From assembly GCF_030161555.1 (NCBI RefSeq), contig NZ_BSUK01000001.1, positions 2,976,001 to 3,040,000 on the forward strand: a stretch of 64,000 nt of DNA, written 5' to 3'. Each line of letters opens with the position of its first letter. Positions within the stretch are counted from its first letter, which is position 1. Shown piece after piece: positions 18,067 through 29,378 of the stretch. The notes beneath the pieces were generated by a model. It was not told where the DNA came from. It did not search any database and saw only the letters and a program-made list of their open reading frames with translations. This DNA is from Luteimicrobium album (GTDB lineage Bacteria; Actinomycetota; Actinomycetes; Actinomycetales; Cellulomonadaceae). The translations under genes and the position numbers were made by a program.

Positions 18067-20109
18067 GTGAGGCCGACCGACATCGAGACCTTCGTCCAGG
18101 TGGGTTCGCTCACCGTGGACCCGGACGGGAGCCGCGCGGTCGCCGCCCTGTCGCACGCGTCGCTCGCCGCGGACGCGACCGTGGGACAGCTCTGGGAGCT
18201 TCCCCTCGGCGACGACGCGGGCCCGGACCGTGCACGCCGCCTCACCCGCGGCCGCCGCGACCTCGCGCCCCGGTTCTCCCCGGACGGGCGTCTCCTCGCC
18301 TTCCTGCGTGCCGTCCCCGGCGGCAAGCCGCAGGTCCACGTCGTCGACGCGCGCGGCGGTGAGCCGCTCGCGGTCACCGACCAGCCGCTCGGCGTGGGGG
18401 CTTCACCTGGTCGCCGGACTCGACCCGGATCGCGTTCGTCGCGGCCGTCCCCGAGCCCGGCCGGTACGGCACGGTCGACGGGCTCGGCCCGGACGCCGAG
18501 CCGGCCCGCCGGATCACGACGGTCCGCTACTCCGGCAACGGCCGCGGGTACACGATCGACAAGCGCACGCACGTGTTCGTGGTCGACGTGCCCGACGTCG
18601 CCGCGGAACCCGTCTACGAGCCGGCACCCGACCTCCCGGCCGAGGGCGACGCCGCCGACGCACCGTCCGCGGTCCCCGCCGCGCGCCTCGTCACGCACGT
18701 CGACACCGACCACGGTTCCCCGGTCTTCACGTCCGACGGTCGGCGCCTGCTCGTGATCGCGGCCCTGCACGACGGCCGCGACACCGACCTGCGCAGCGAC
18801 GTGTGGTCGTTCCCCGTGCCCTCGACCGACGCCGAGGACGAGCCCGCCCGGGAGCCCGTGCGCGTCACGGGCGACGAGAACCTCGACGTCGGCGCGCTCA
18901 CCGTCGGCCCGGACGGCCTCGTCTGGTTCGCCGCCGGCGAGCTCGGTGCCGACGGGCGGGACTTCGTCGCGCGCACCGCGGCCGTCTACGTGGCCGTGCC
19001 GACCGCGAACGGGTTCGGCACACCGCGCCGGGTCACCGACCCGGCCGAGCACGACGTCGCCGACGCGGGCCTCGAGGCCGTGCCGGGCGCCCTGTTCGTC
19101 GTCGGCCGGACGCGCGGGCGCGGTCCCGTCCTGCGCGTCGGGGTGGACGGCGACGTCACGACCGTGCTCGAGGGCGACCTCGAGGCCACCGCGCTCGCCG
19201 TCGGCGGCGACGCGCTCGTGGTCGCGGTCGTGACCCCGGGCAGCGCGGGCGACGTCGTCGCGGTCCCGCTCGACGCCGAGCACCGGCCCGCGGGCAAGCC
19301 GCAGCCCCTCACGGACCTGGGCGGCCCCGCCCGGGCGAGCGGCGTCGTCGTGCCCGTCGAGGAGGAGCCCCCAGCAAGGACGGCACGCCCGTGCACGGGT
19401 GGGTGTCCGTGCCCGACGGCGCCGGCCCCCACCCCGTCCTGCTCATGATCCACGGCGGCCCGTTCGCGCAGTACACGGTCGGGCTGTTCGACGAGACGCA
19501 GGTCTACACGTCCGCCGGGTACGCCGTCGTGTACTGCAACCCGCGCGGCTCGGCCGGGTACGGGCGCGAGCACGGCCTCGCGATCAAGGAGCGCATGGGC
19601 ACGGTCGACCTCGACGACGTGCTCGGCTTCCTCGACGGCGTGCTCGCGAGCCACCCCGAGCTCGACGCCGACCGCGTCGGGATCCTCGGCGGCTCGTACG
19701 GCGGGTACCTCACCGCGTGGACGATCGCGCACGACCACCGCTTCGCCGCGGCCGTCGTCGAGCGCGGGTTCCTCGACCCCGAGGTGTTCATCGGGACGAG
19801 CGACATCGGCTCGTTCTTCTCGCAGGAGTACACGGGCGCCGACCCCGCGCACCGGGTGACGCAGAGCCCGCAGGCCGTGGTCGACCAGGTCCGCACCCCG
19901 ACGCTCGTCGTGCACTCCGAGCAGGACCTGCGCTGCCCGCTGTCCCAGGCGGAGCGCTACTACGCGGCGCTGCGCCGGGGCGGGGTCGACGCCGAGCTCC
20001 TCGTGTTCCCGGGGAGAACCACGAGCTGAGCCGGGCGGGCAGGCCGCGCCACCGGGTGCAGCGCTTCGACGCGATCCTCGACTGGTTCAGCCGCTACCTG
20101 CCCGTCTGA
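18067..20109 (+). CDS. S9 family prolyl oligopeptidase (three frameshifts)
   Basis: Cytoplasmic serine peptidase of about 681 residues after repair: an N-terminal beta-propeller (WD40/PD40-like repeats such as RFSPDGRLLAFL and GSPVFTSDGRRLL) followed by an alpha/beta-hydrolase domain from about residue 430. The catalytic Ser sits in GGSYGGYLTAW, the Asp probably in HSEQDLRCPLS, and the His in ENHELS after the third repair. Oxyanion-side motif: LLMIHGGPFAQY. GTG start at 18067 behind AAGGAG. Breaks at 18396-18400, 19368-19372 and 20011-20014 each need one extra G or C. Acts on short peptides, probably acylaminoacyl- or dipeptidyl-type; the substrate is unknown. Confidence 0.9.
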
Positions 20110-20145
20110 CCTGCCCACAGCGGTTCCGGCGGGTTGGATGGGAGC

Positions 20146-20724
20146 ATGACGGGACGAGTCGAGGTCGTCGTCGGGCCGATGTTCGCCGGCAAGACCGAGG
20201 AGCTGCTCCGACGGGTGCGCCGGGCCCAGGTCGCCGGGCGGGCCGTGGAGGTCGTGAGCCACGCGCTCGACGTGCGCCGCGGGGCCGGGCGGGTGAGCAC
20301 CCACTTCGGGCTCGCGGTACCGTCGCGGGTCGCGTCGCACGCCGCCGAGCTCGGGGAAGCGCGCGCCTCGTCCACCGAGCTGCTCGCGGTGGACGAGGCG
20401 CAGTTCTTCGGGCCCGAGCTCGTCGACGTCGTCGAGCGGCTCGCGGACGAGGGTGTCGTCGTCGTGGTCGCCGGCCTCGACGTGACCTACGACCAGCGGC
20501 CGTTCGAGCCGATGGCCACGCTCGCGACGCTCGCCGAGCGCACCGACCGGCTGCTCGCCGTGTGCGCGGTGTGCGGGGAGGACGCGCCGTTCCACGTCCG
20601 GGTCGTGGCACCGCCGTCAGGCCCCGCGGACGACGCGGCGGAACCGACCGCCGAGCACGTCGGCGGCTCCGAGAAGTACCAGGCGCGGTGCCGCGCGCAC
20701 CTCGACGCCCCGCCCTGGCGCTGA
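20146..20724 (+). CDS. tdk: Thymidine kinase
   Basis: 192-residue type II thymidine kinase, which phosphorylates thymidine in the salvage pathway. P-loop GPMFAGKTEELLRRV at the N-terminus, Walker B DEAQFF, and the substrate loop GLDVTYDQRPFEPM. A structural zinc site is indicated by CAVCGEDAPF and the downstream YQARCRAH. The ATG at 20146 is preceded by GGGAGC; an in-frame ATG at 20134 is possible but has no better ribosome site. It follows the peptidase by 36 bases. Intact. Confidence 0.93.
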   Translation: MTGRVEVVVGPMFAGKTEELLRRVRRAQVAGRAVEVVSHALDVRRGAGRVSTHFGLAVPSRVASHAAELGEARASSTELLAVDEAQFFGPELVDVVERLADEGVVVVVAGLDVTYDQRPFEPMATLATLAERTDRLLAVCAVCGEDAPFHVRVVAPPSGPADDAAEPTAEHVGGSEKYQARCRAHLDAPPWR

Positions 20725-20946
20725 CGGTGACGTTCGGTTCGCCGACGGTGACGTGGTGACGTGTCTGTGGTCGGGTTCGCGGGCGGGCACGGCGAGCCGG
20801 TTCGGGCTGTCGTGCTTCGGCCCGGGGGCCGTGCGCACTCTCTTACGCCCTTCACCACCTCCCCGCACCCACCCGCTCGGCCGTCGTCTCACCTTCCCCG
20901 TGTCCCGGCATCCGCGCGGCCGTCGTCTCGCCTTCCGCCTTCGTCG

Positions 20947-21014
20947 CGAGTCAGCGCGTTTCGTTCGGGTCAGCGCGAAGTTCGCGCTGACTCGGGTGAT
21001 TCGCGCTGACTCGG
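20947..21014. repeat. Nested palindrome core of element A
   Basis: Four copies of one motif in forward-forward-reverse-reverse order: GAGTCAGCGCG at 20948-20958, GTCAGCGCGAA at 20969-20979, TTCGCGCTGAC at 20981-20991 and CGCGCTGACTCGG at 21002-21014. The inner pair forms a perfect 11-base inverted repeat around one base (20980). The outer pair matches over 12 bases. It could fold as a cruciform or RNA hairpin, or bind a dimeric protein. Confidence 0.8.
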
Positions 21015-21368
21015 CGGCGTCTGGGTCCCTCGGTGCTGGGACGTGAGCGGTCACGACCGGCATCGGGCCCGCTCGGAGGCCGCCGGTCCTGACCTCTCGG
21101 GCTGGGATGACGCCGTCGTCGGTGCAGGTCCGACCACCGGCCATGCGGTTGTGCACGTTCCCTCGGGCCGAGCATGGGGTTGTGTCCCTCTTCAACGCTG
21201 AGGTGGTGGGCAACGTCATGGTCGGCGAGCCCTGGGGTGGCTGATCGCATGGTCGGCGGCGCTTGGAAGCTGGGAGCCGCGGGGTCGCCGACGGCGGACT
21301 GACGGCGAACTCGTCGCCGGAGCGGGCCGTGGGTGGGCGACCGGTTGTGGACGTGGCCCGACGGCGAA

Positions 21369-21474
21369 GGGTGGGGCGGGTGGGGTGCGCGCGGTCGTGG
21401 CGGGTCTGGCGGGAGCCGAAGCGAGGAACGAGCGAGGCGGATGGAAGACCGCGCGCACCCCACCCGCCCCACCC
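21369..21474. repeat. 28-bp perfect inverted repeat with 50-base loop
   Basis: The arm at 21369-21396 (GGGTGGGGCGGGTGGGG...) is the exact reverse complement of 21447-21474. The loop at 21397-21446 holds GAGGAACGAGCGAGGCGG. It lies 34 bases beyond the methyltransferase stop and could end that minus-strand transcript, but no T run follows on either strand. Part of element A and absent from copy B. Confidence 0.8.
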
Positions 21475-21507
21475 GACCACGCGAGCGTCGCCGTCGGCGG
21501 GCGGGTG

Positions 21508-22121
21508 TCACGCGAGCGGGCCATGCAGGGGGACGAACGAGTAGGAGCCGTGCTCGCTCACCTGCGCTCGGCCGGCGGGGTCGACCTCGACGAGGACCAT
21601 CGTCGTGCGCACCGGGACGACGAGGCGGCCGCCGGGTGCGAGCTGGCGCACGAGCGCCCGCGGGAGCTCGTCGGGGGACGCCGAGACGAGGATCCGGCCC
21701 CAGCCGCCCGGACGCGGCCGGCCCAGCTGCGTGGGGTCGGCGGCCTCCACGCGCGCCCACGGCGTCCCTTGGGCTCCGACGTTCGCGCGGCCGAACGCCA
21801 CGAGCGCCGGCTCGAGCTCGAGCCCGAGCACCTCCCCGTCCGGCCCGACGAGGTGCGCGAGCAGCGCCGTCGTCCAGCCCGATCCCGAACCGACGTCCAG
21901 CACGTGCTGCGCCGATCGGGCGTCGAGCAGCCGGAGCATGGCCGCGACCGTCGACGGCTGCGAGCCCGTCTGGCCGCGAACCAGGGGAGGGCGACGTCGT
22001 CGTCGGCACGCCCGCGGACGGCGCCCGGCAGGAAGTCGCGCCGCGGCACCGCGCGGAACGCGTCGGTCACCGCGTCGTCCAGGCGGCCGGCCCCGACGGG
22101 CCGGCCGGACCGTGACCTCAT
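21508..22121 (-). CDS. Protein-L-isoaspartate O-methyltransferase-like SAM methyltransferase (one frameshift)
   Basis: About 204 residues after repair. The N-terminal part (DAVTDAFRAVPRRDFLPG) and the GQTGSQPSTVAAML segment are typical of PCMT, which repairs isoaspartate in damaged proteins. The SAM-binding motif I is VLDVGSGSGWTTALLAHLVG, followed by GEVLGLELEPALV. The frame breaks at 21984-21987 (one C missing on the coding strand), restoring DDVALPLVRGQTG. Start ATG at 22121, stop at 21508. Some actinobacterial paralogues of this family modify other substrates, so the exact target is unproven. Confidence 0.85.
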
Positions 22122-22203
22122 GGTCCGACCGTAGCGCCGGCGTGCGCGGCCTGATCGGGCGGCGCACGCTGGAAGCTCCGGACGGTTCGACGAGGAGGTC
22201 ACC

Positions 22204-22410
22204 ATGAGCACGTCGGTCGCACGCATCACGCACATCTCGGCACGCTCGGACACGAGCTTCGACGACGCCGTGAGGATCGGGGTCGAGCGGGCCGCGCAGA
22301 CGCTGCGGAACGTGTCGGGGGCGTGGGTCAAGGACCAGAAGGTCAAGGTCGAGGACGGGCGTATCGTCTCCTGGCAGGTCGTGCTCGAGGTCTCGTTCGT
22401 GCTCGAGTGA
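22204..22410 (+). CDS. Dodecin family flavin-binding protein
   Basis: 68-residue protein, the usual dodecin size. The sequence SVARITHISARSDTSFDDAV, the segment VSGAWVKDQKV and the C-terminal strand WQVVLEVSFVLE match the beta-alpha-beta-beta fold that assembles into a 12-mer storing flavin (or CoA/FMN). The conserved Trp in GAWVKDQ is the flavin-stacking residue. Strong ribosome site (GGAGG) before ATG 22204. Monocistronic, divergent from the methyltransferase. Confidence 0.93.
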   Translation: MSTSVARITHISARSDTSFDDAVRIGVERAAQTLRNVSGAWVKDQKVKVEDGRIVSWQVVLEVSFVLE

Positions 22411-22449
22411 CGGCGGGCGCTTCGCGGCGCATCCCCGCCGTCGGGCGGT

Positions 22450-22479
22450 TTGACCCGGGACAGCCCCGCCCCGTACCCT
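22450..22479 (+). promoter_or_regulatory. Predicted promoter of rplU-rpmA
   Basis: TTGACC at 22450-22455 and TACCCT at 22474-22479, 18 bases apart, is a good vegetative-type promoter for a high-GC actinobacterium. It would give a leader of about 130 bases before rplU, a length often seen before ribosomal protein genes. No classical L21 leader structure was recognised. Confidence 0.55.
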
Positions 22480-22615
22480 TGAACGTCGGCGCGTGTCATA
22501 CGCGCTGGTCCCGTGTGCCCATGGGGCGGTCGCACTCGCACGCCGCGGCGTGTCGCAGTCTCCAAGACGATCGACCATGACGAGCACGCCCAGACGAGTA
22601 GAGATGAGCAGCAAC

Positions 22616-22924
22616 GTGGTGTACGCGATCGTGAAGGCTGGCGGCCGCCAGGAGAAGGTCGCGGTCGGCGACGTCGTCGTCGTGGACCGTCTGTCCGCAG
22701 GGGTCGGCGACTCGGTCGAGCTGCCCGCGCTCCTGCTCGTCGACGGGGAGAAGGTCACCACCGACGCGGCGAAGCTCGCGAAGGTCAAGGTCACCGCCGA
22801 GGTCGTTCGGGACGAGAAGGGTCCGAAGATCGCGATCCTCCGGTACAAGAACAAGACCGGCTACCGCCGTCGCCAGGGTCACCGTCAGCAGCTGACCCGC
22901 CTCAAGGTCACCGGCATCAAGTGA
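22616..22924 (+). CDS. rplU: 50S ribosomal protein L21
   Basis: 102-residue large-subunit protein that binds 23S rRNA next to L20. Typical sequence: [20 protein letters not shown], and at the end [21 protein letters not shown] chose GTG 22616, giving [12 protein letters not shown], the common actinobacterial N-terminus. The in-frame ATG at 22604 adds MSSN and cannot be excluded. First gene of the rplU-rpmA pair. Intact. Confidence 0.95.
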   Translation: MVYAIVKAGGRQEKVAVGDVVVVDRLSAGVGDSVELPALLLVDGEKVTTDAAKLAKVKVTAEVVRDEKGPKIAILRYKNKTGYRRRQGHRQQLTRLKVTGIK

Positions 22925-22997
22925 GTCACTCCCGTCGCACCGCGACGGGGCCTCACTCCTCCCACTTCTCCCTCGGCACGAGAGCAGGTCATCAGAC

Positions 22998-23255
22998 ATG
23001 GCACACAAGAAGGGCGCGAGCTCCTCGCGCAACGGTCGTGACTCCAACGCGCAGCGCCTCGGCGTCAAGCGCTTCGGCGGCGAGCAGGTCAAGGCGGGCG
23101 AGATCATCGTGCGCCAGCGCGGCACGCACTTCCACCCCGGCAACAACGTCGGCCGTGGCGGCGACGACACGCTGTTCGCGCTGACCGCGGGCGCCGTCCA
23201 GTTCGGTACGCGCCGTGACCGCAAGGTCATCGACATCGTCCCGGCCGAGGCCTGA
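22998..23255 (+). CDS. rpmA: 50S ribosomal protein L27
   Basis: 85 residues, beginning [20 protein letters not shown], whose N-terminal tail reaches the peptidyl-transferase centre. [19 protein letters not shown] is diagnostic. It begins 73 bases after rplU and is followed by a strong hairpin. No N-terminal cleavage sequence of the Firmicutes type. Intact. Confidence 0.97.
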   Translation: MAHKKGASSSRNGRDSNAQRLGVKRFGGEQVKAGEIIVRQRGTHFHPGNNVGRGGDDTLFALTAGAVQFGTRRDRKVIDIVPAEA

Positions 23256-23277
23256 TCGGGCCGACCAGCCGGCTTGA

Positions 23278-24916
<1,639 letters not shown>

Positions 24917-24920
<4 letters not shown>

Positions 24921-26079
24921 CGGCGACCGTCGCGCCCGTGGTGGGCACGGGTTCGCGCGCCGACGTCGCGGGGGCGCGCCGCGTCGTCGTGAAGATCGGC
25001 TCGTCGTCCCTCACGGGCGCCGACGGTCTGCTCGACGTCGACGCGCTGCACCGGCTCGTCGAGGTGCTCGCCGCGCGCCGCGCCGACGGCACCCAGGTGG
25101 TCCTCGTGACGTCGGGCGCGATCGCGGCCGGCGTCGGGCCCTCGGGCTGTCGGGGCGCCCCAAGGACCTCGCGACCGCCCAGGCCGCGGCGAGCGTGGGG
25201 CAGGGTCTGCTCGTCGCGCGGTACACCCAGGCGTTCGGAGCGCACGACCTGCGCGTCGGCCAGGTGTTGCTGACCGTCGAGGACACCGTCCGGCGCGGGC
25301 ACTACCGCAACGCCCAGCGCACGCTCGAGACGCTGCTCGACCTCGGCATCGTGCCCATCGTCAACGAGAACGACACCGTCGCGACCCACGAGATCCGGTT
25401 CGGCGACAACGACCGCCTCGCCGCGCTCGTCTCGCACCTGGTGCGCGCCGACGCGATGGTCCTGCTGACCGACGTCGACGGCCTCTACGACGCGCCGCCC
25501 AGCCAGCCCGGGGCGCAGCGCATCCGCGAGGTGCGCTCGCCCGACGACCTGGACGGCGTCGAGGTCACGGGGCGGGGCTCGTCCGTCGGGACGGGCGGGA
25601 TGATCACCAAGCTGGACGCCGCGCGGATCGCGTCGGCGTCGGGGGTCGCCGTGGTGCTCGCGCGCTCCGACCAGGTCGCCGACGCGCTCGCGGGCGAGGA
25701 CGTCGGGACGTTCTTCGCGATCCTCGGCAAGCGCTCGAGCCGGCGCCGGCTCTGGATCGGGTACGCCGCGCGCTCCCAGGGGCGCCTCGTGCTCGACGCC
25801 GGTGCCGTCCGCGCCGTCCAGGGCGGCCGGGCGTCGCTGCTGCCCGCGGGCGTGGTGCGCGTCGAGGGCGAGTTCGACACGGGCGACGTCGTCGACCTCG
25901 TGACCGAGGACGAGCGCGTCGTCGCGCGGGGGATCGTCGCGTTCGACGCGTCCGAGCTGCCGCAGCTCCTGGGCCGCTCGACGCACGACCTGCGCGCCGA
26001 CCTGGGCGAGGGGTACGACCGGGAGCTCGTCCACCGCGACGACCTGGTGCTCGTGCGCGGGCGGCGCGCCGCCTCCTGA
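24917..26079 (+). CDS. proB: Glutamate 5-kinase (one frameshift)
   Basis: Catalyses the first step of proline synthesis, glutamate to gamma-glutamyl phosphate. About 387 residues: an amino-acid-kinase domain ([11 protein letters not shown] near residue 23, [31 protein letters not shown], and [16 protein letters not shown]) and a C-terminal PUA domain (from about residue 285, beginning [10 protein letters not shown]). The frame breaks at 25139-25141; adding one C restores [19 protein letters not shown]. The start overlaps the obgE stop (ATGA). proA, its usual partner, lies 1.8 kb downstream behind two unrelated genes. Confidence 0.96.
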
Positions 26080-26164
26080 GTCCCGGGCGCGCCGCGGCGA
26101 TGACTCCGGCGCACCACGACGGCCTACCCGGGTGACAGCTTCCCCGACCGACCGGAGACCCAGC

Positions 26165-26719
26165 GTGCGCTCGCTCGTGATCACCCAGAACCTCACCCTC
26201 GACGGCGCCGTCGAGATGCTCGACGACTGGTTCGAGCCCACCGCCCAGGCGGACCAGTCCGATCTGCTCGCGGAGCTGCTGCGCCAGGACGAGACGGCCG
26301 ACGCGATGGTCGTCGGCCGCCGGACGTTCGAGGACTTCCGGGGCTACTGGCGCCACCGTGACGACGACCCGACCGGCATCGGCGCCTACCTCGACGAGGT
26401 CGCGAAGTACGTCGTCTCGTCGACCCTCTCCGAGCCCGCCTGGGAGCACACGACCGTGCTCGACGGCGACCCTGTCGAGCAGGTCCGGGCCCTCCTACAG
26501 GCGCCGGGACAGGACGTCGTGGTGACCGGCAGCATCACGCTGTGCCATGCGCTCGTGGCCGCCGACCTCGTCGACGAGTACCGGTTCTTCGTCTACCCGG
26601 TCGTCCAGGGACGCGGCCGGCGCCTGTTCCCCGAGGGGACACGGATCCCGGCCCTCCGGCTCCTCGAGGCCCGGACGTTCGAGGGTGGTGTCGCGCTGCT
26701 GCGGTACGGCCGCGCCTGA
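26165..26719 (+). CDS. Dihydrofolate reductase family protein (RibD C-terminal type)
   Basis: 184-residue NADPH-dependent reductase fold. It begins VRSLVITQNLTLDGAVEMLD, has VVGRRTFEDFRGYW for the cofactor side, and DVVVTGSITLCHALVAADLV plus LFPEGTRIPALRLLE near the end. These single-domain YyaP/YwjB-like proteins are common in actinobacteria and have no established substrate. GTG 26165 chosen because homologues begin with this strand and GGAG precedes it; an upstream GTG at 26132 adds eleven residues. Sits between proB and proA. Intact. Confidence 0.85.
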   Translation: MRSLVITQNLTLDGAVEMLDDWFEPTAQADQSDLLAELLRQDETADAMVVGRRTFEDFRGYWRHRDDDPTGIGAYLDEVAKYVVSSTLSEPAWEHTTVLDGDPVEQVRALLQAPGQDVVVTGSITLCHALVAADLVDEYRFFVYPVVQGRGRRLFPEGTRIPALRLLEARTFEGGVALLRYGRA

Positions 26720-26799
26720 CGGCGTCACAACCGTCCGGAGCGCGAGACGAACGCCGCGCGCGTTGACGCGGAGCCCCGGTCGCGGCTCGACTGCGCGGC

Positions 26800-27882
26800 G
26801 TGACCACCGACCTCCCCCGCATCACGCGCCTCGCCTTCCTCACTCCCGGCAACTTCCCCGACGACGACCCGGCCACGGGCCTCGAGCACACGCTCCAGGT
26901 GTTCGAGGCGGGGGAGCGGCTCGGCTACGGCGGCGCGTGGGTGCGCCAGCGGCACCTCGAGCACGGGGTGTCGTCGGCCGTGGTGTTCCTCGCCGCGGCG
27001 TCGCAGCGTACGACCCGCGTCGAGCTGGGGACCGCCGTCATCCCCGTCGGGTACGAGAGCCCGTGGCGGCTCGCCGAGGACGTCGCGACCGCGGACGTGC
27101 TGTCCGGCCGGCGGCTCCAGGTGGGGCTCTCGGCGGGCACGCCGCCCCACGTCGAGCTCATCGGCGAGCGGGTGTTCGACGGCGACTGGTCCGGCCAGGA
27201 CTTCTCCCACGCCCGGATCGAACGGCTCGCGGAGAACCTGCGCTCGGAGTACCTGGGGGACGAGGACACGGTCGTGCGCTCGCCCGGCAACGTCCAGCGT
27301 CCGCGGCTCCAGCCGCGGGCCGACGGCATCGTGGACCGGCTCTGGTACGGGGCCGGGTCGTGGCGCTCGACCGCGTGGGCCGCGCGTACCGGCCTCAACC
27401 TGCTGAGCGGGAACATCGTCGCGGGCGAGGACAGCGACGACTTCGCGACCCAGCAGCGCCTCAACGTGCGGCGCTACCGCGAGCAGTTCGTGGGCGGCCG
27501 GACGCCCCGCGTCGCGCTCGGGCGCGTCGTCCTCCCGCTCGACGGCGCCGACCGCGCGACCCGTCGGCGGTACCTCGCGTACGAGGAGAGCCGGCGGGCG
27601 CGCACGCTCGGCCCGCAGGGCGAGCGTCGGACGCTGTTCGCCCGCGACCTCGTCGGCACGTCCGAGCAGATCCTCGAGGCGCTCGCCGCGGACGTCGCGC
27701 TGCGCGAGGCAGGCGAGCTGCGCCTCGAGCTGCCCTACGAGCTCGAGCGCGACGACTACGAGCAGATCCTCACGGACGTCGCGACCGCGATCGCCCCCGC
27801 GCTGGGCTGGCGCCCCGAGGATGCGGCACCCGCGTCTCGCGTGCTGACACCGGCCTCCCCGGACGTCGTCTCCCGCCCGTAG
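26800..27882 (+). CDS. LLM class flavin-dependent oxidoreductase
   Basis: 360-residue luciferase-like (TIM barrel) monooxygenase family protein. RLAFLTPGNFPDDDPATGLE opens the barrel. GYGGAWVRQRHLEHG, ELGTAVIPVGYESPWRLAED and SGRRLQVGLSAGTPPHVEL are the usual flavin-barrel segments. Flavin (FMN or F420) and substrate cannot be told from sequence. GTG start at 26800 with no strong ribosome site, so a leaderless message is possible. Ten bases before proA, but function appears unrelated to proline synthesis. Confidence 0.85.
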   Translation: MTTDLPRITRLAFLTPGNFPDDDPATGLEHTLQVFEAGERLGYGGAWVRQRHLEHGVSSAVVFLAAASQRTTRVELGTAVIPVGYESPWRLAEDVATADVLSGRRLQVGLSAGTPPHVELIGERVFDGDWSGQDFSHARIERLAENLRSEYLGDEDTVVRSPGNVQRPRLQPRADGIVDRLWYGAGSWRSTAWAARTGLNLLSGNIVAGEDSDDFATQQRLNVRRYREQFVGGRTPRVALGRVVLPLDGADRATRRRYLAYEESRRARTLGPQGERRTLFARDLVGTSEQILEALAADVALREAGELRLELPYELERDDYEQILTDVATAIAPALGWRPEDAAPASRVLTPASPDVVSRP

Positions 27883-27891
27883 GCTGGACCC

Positions 27892-29235
27892 ATGACGACG
27901 CTCGCCCACGACGCCCCGACCCCCGGCACGACGACGACTCCGGCCCCCGCGCCGGGCGGCGCGCCCGCGGTCGACGTCGAGGAGGCCGTGCGGGGCGTCG
28001 CGCGACGCGCCAAGGTCGCGTCGCGGGCGCTCGCGACCGCGACGCGCGCGGCCAAGGACGCGGCCCTCGAGGCTCTCGCCGACGCGCTCGTCGGGGCCAC
28101 CGACGAGATCGTCGCGGCCAACGCGCTCGACCTCGATCGCGGCCGGGCGAACGGGCTCCCCGACGGGCTGCTGGACCGGCTCGCGCTCACGCCCGAACGC
28201 ATCGTCGGCATCGCCGACGCGCTGCGCGAGCTCGCGGGGCTCCCCGACCCGGTGGGCGAGGTCGTGCGTGGCCAGACCCTGCCCAACGGGCTGCGGCTGC
28301 GCCAGGTGCGCGTGCCCATGGGCGTCGTCGGGATGATCTACGAGGCGCGGCCCAACGTGACCGTCGACGCCGCGGGTCTCGCGCTCAAGAGCGGCAACGC
28401 CGTCGTGCTGCGCGGAGGGTCCGCCGCGGCCGAGTCCAACCGCGTGATCGTGGGCGTGCTCGGGCGGGCGCTCGAGGGCGTCGGGCTGCCGGCCGACCTC
28501 GTCCAGTCCGTCGACGAGCACGGCCGTCCGGGCGGGGTCGCGCTCATGCACGCGCGCGGGCTCGTGGACGTGCTCGTGCCCCGCGGCGGGGCGGACCTCA
28601 TCCAGACGGTGGTCCGCGAGTCGACGGTGCCCGTGATCGAGACCGGCGTGGGCAACTGCCACGTGTACGTCGACGCGGGCGCGGACGAGGCGATGGCCCT
28701 GGAGATCCTGCTCAACTCCAAGACGCAGCGCGTCGGGGTCTGCAACGCCGCCGAGACCCTGCTCGTCCACGCGGACGCCGCGCCCACGTTCCTCCCCGCC
28801 GCGCTCGCCGCGCTCGCCGGTGCGGGCGTCGTCGTGCACGGGGACGACGAGACGGCTCGGCTCGCGCCCGAAGGCGTCGACGTGCTGGCTGCGACCGACC
28901 GGGACTGGGCGACCGAGTACCTCGCGCTCGAGATCGCGGTGCGCGTCGTGCCGGACCTCGACGCGGCCATCGAGCACATCCGGACGTGGACGTCGGGGCA
29001 CACCGAGGCGATCGTGACGCGGGACCTGCAGGCGTCCGAGCGGTTCGTCGCCGAGCTCGACTCCGCCGCGATCATGGTCAACGCCTCGACGCGGTTCACC
29101 GACGGCGGCCAGCTCGGCCTCGGCGCCGAGATCGGGATCTCGACCCAGAAGCTGCACGCGCGCGGCCCGATGGGGCTCGCGGAGCTCACGACGACCAAGT
29201 GGGTCGTCCACGGCGACGGCCACGTGCGCCCCTGA
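27892..29235 (+). CDS. proA: Gamma-glutamyl phosphate reductase
   Basis: 447 residues, second step of proline synthesis, NADPH-dependent reduction to glutamate semialdehyde. The N-terminal ~25 residues are Pro/Thr-rich and probably disordered. The aldehyde dehydrogenase fold follows, with [20 protein letters not shown], the catalytic Cys in [13 protein letters not shown], and [20 protein letters not shown] near the end. ATG at 27892. Intact, with normal length. It is separated from proB by the DHFR-like and LLM genes. Confidence 0.96.
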   Translation: MTTLAHDAPTPGTTTTPAPAPGGAPAVDVEEAVRGVARRAKVASRALATATRAAKDAALEALADALVGATDEIVAANALDLDRGRANGLPDGLLDRLALTPERIVGIADALRELAGLPDPVGEVVRGQTLPNGLRLRQVRVPMGVVGMIYEARPNVTVDAAGLALKSGNAVVLRGGSAAAESNRVIVGVLGRALEGVGLPADLVQSVDEHGRPGGVALMHARGLVDVLVPRGGADLIQTVVRESTVPVIETGVGNCHVYVDAGADEAMALEILLNSKTQRVGVCNAAETLLVHADAAPTFLPAALAALAGAGVVVHGDDETARLAPEGVDVLAATDRDWATEYLALEIAVRVVPDLDAAIEHIRTWTSGHTEAIVTRDLQASERFVAELDSAAIMVNASTRFTDGGQLGLGAEIGISTQKLHARGPMGLAELTTTKWVVHGDGHVRP

Positions 29236-29378
29236 CGCGGCCGCGGGAACCAGTGGGTCGCCCGACCCAGCGGACGTGAGACACTTGTGCCGCCCGCCAG
29301 TCCGTGGCCTCCGGGTCGGTGGTGGGCGACAAACTGTCAGGCGCGACGCGGCGGCGTCGCGAGAGCGTAGGAGGACTC

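Larger units (their letters stand above)
20735..21479. repeat. Dispersed non-coding element, copy A
   Basis: Region of about 745 bases between the convergent tdk and methyltransferase genes, without a credible gene. Long stretches are shared with 55393-55933, for example GGTTCGGGCTGTCGTGC, CTTCACCACCTCCCCGCACC, GTCCTGACCTCTCG and GACGCCGTCGTCGGT. The order and spacing are collinear, and identity by eye is roughly three quarters or more. Both copies carry a nested GAGTCAGCGCG palindrome in the middle and end in CCCGCCCCACCCGACC. Copy A has about 200 extra bases near its right end, holding a long inverted repeat. No transposase gene or target-site duplication is evident. Confidence 0.75.

Noticed and set aside
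20947-21014. CRISPR array
   Set aside because: The motif copies are in mixed orientation with short unequal spacing, and no cas genes are present in the window.
20735-21479. A protein gene on the minus strand within repeats A and B (both contain a frame with RTCTDDGV and PAREVRTG)
   Set aside because: The frame similarity follows from nucleotide similarity, frames differ outside this block, there is no good ribosome site, and the composition is unlike neighbouring genes.
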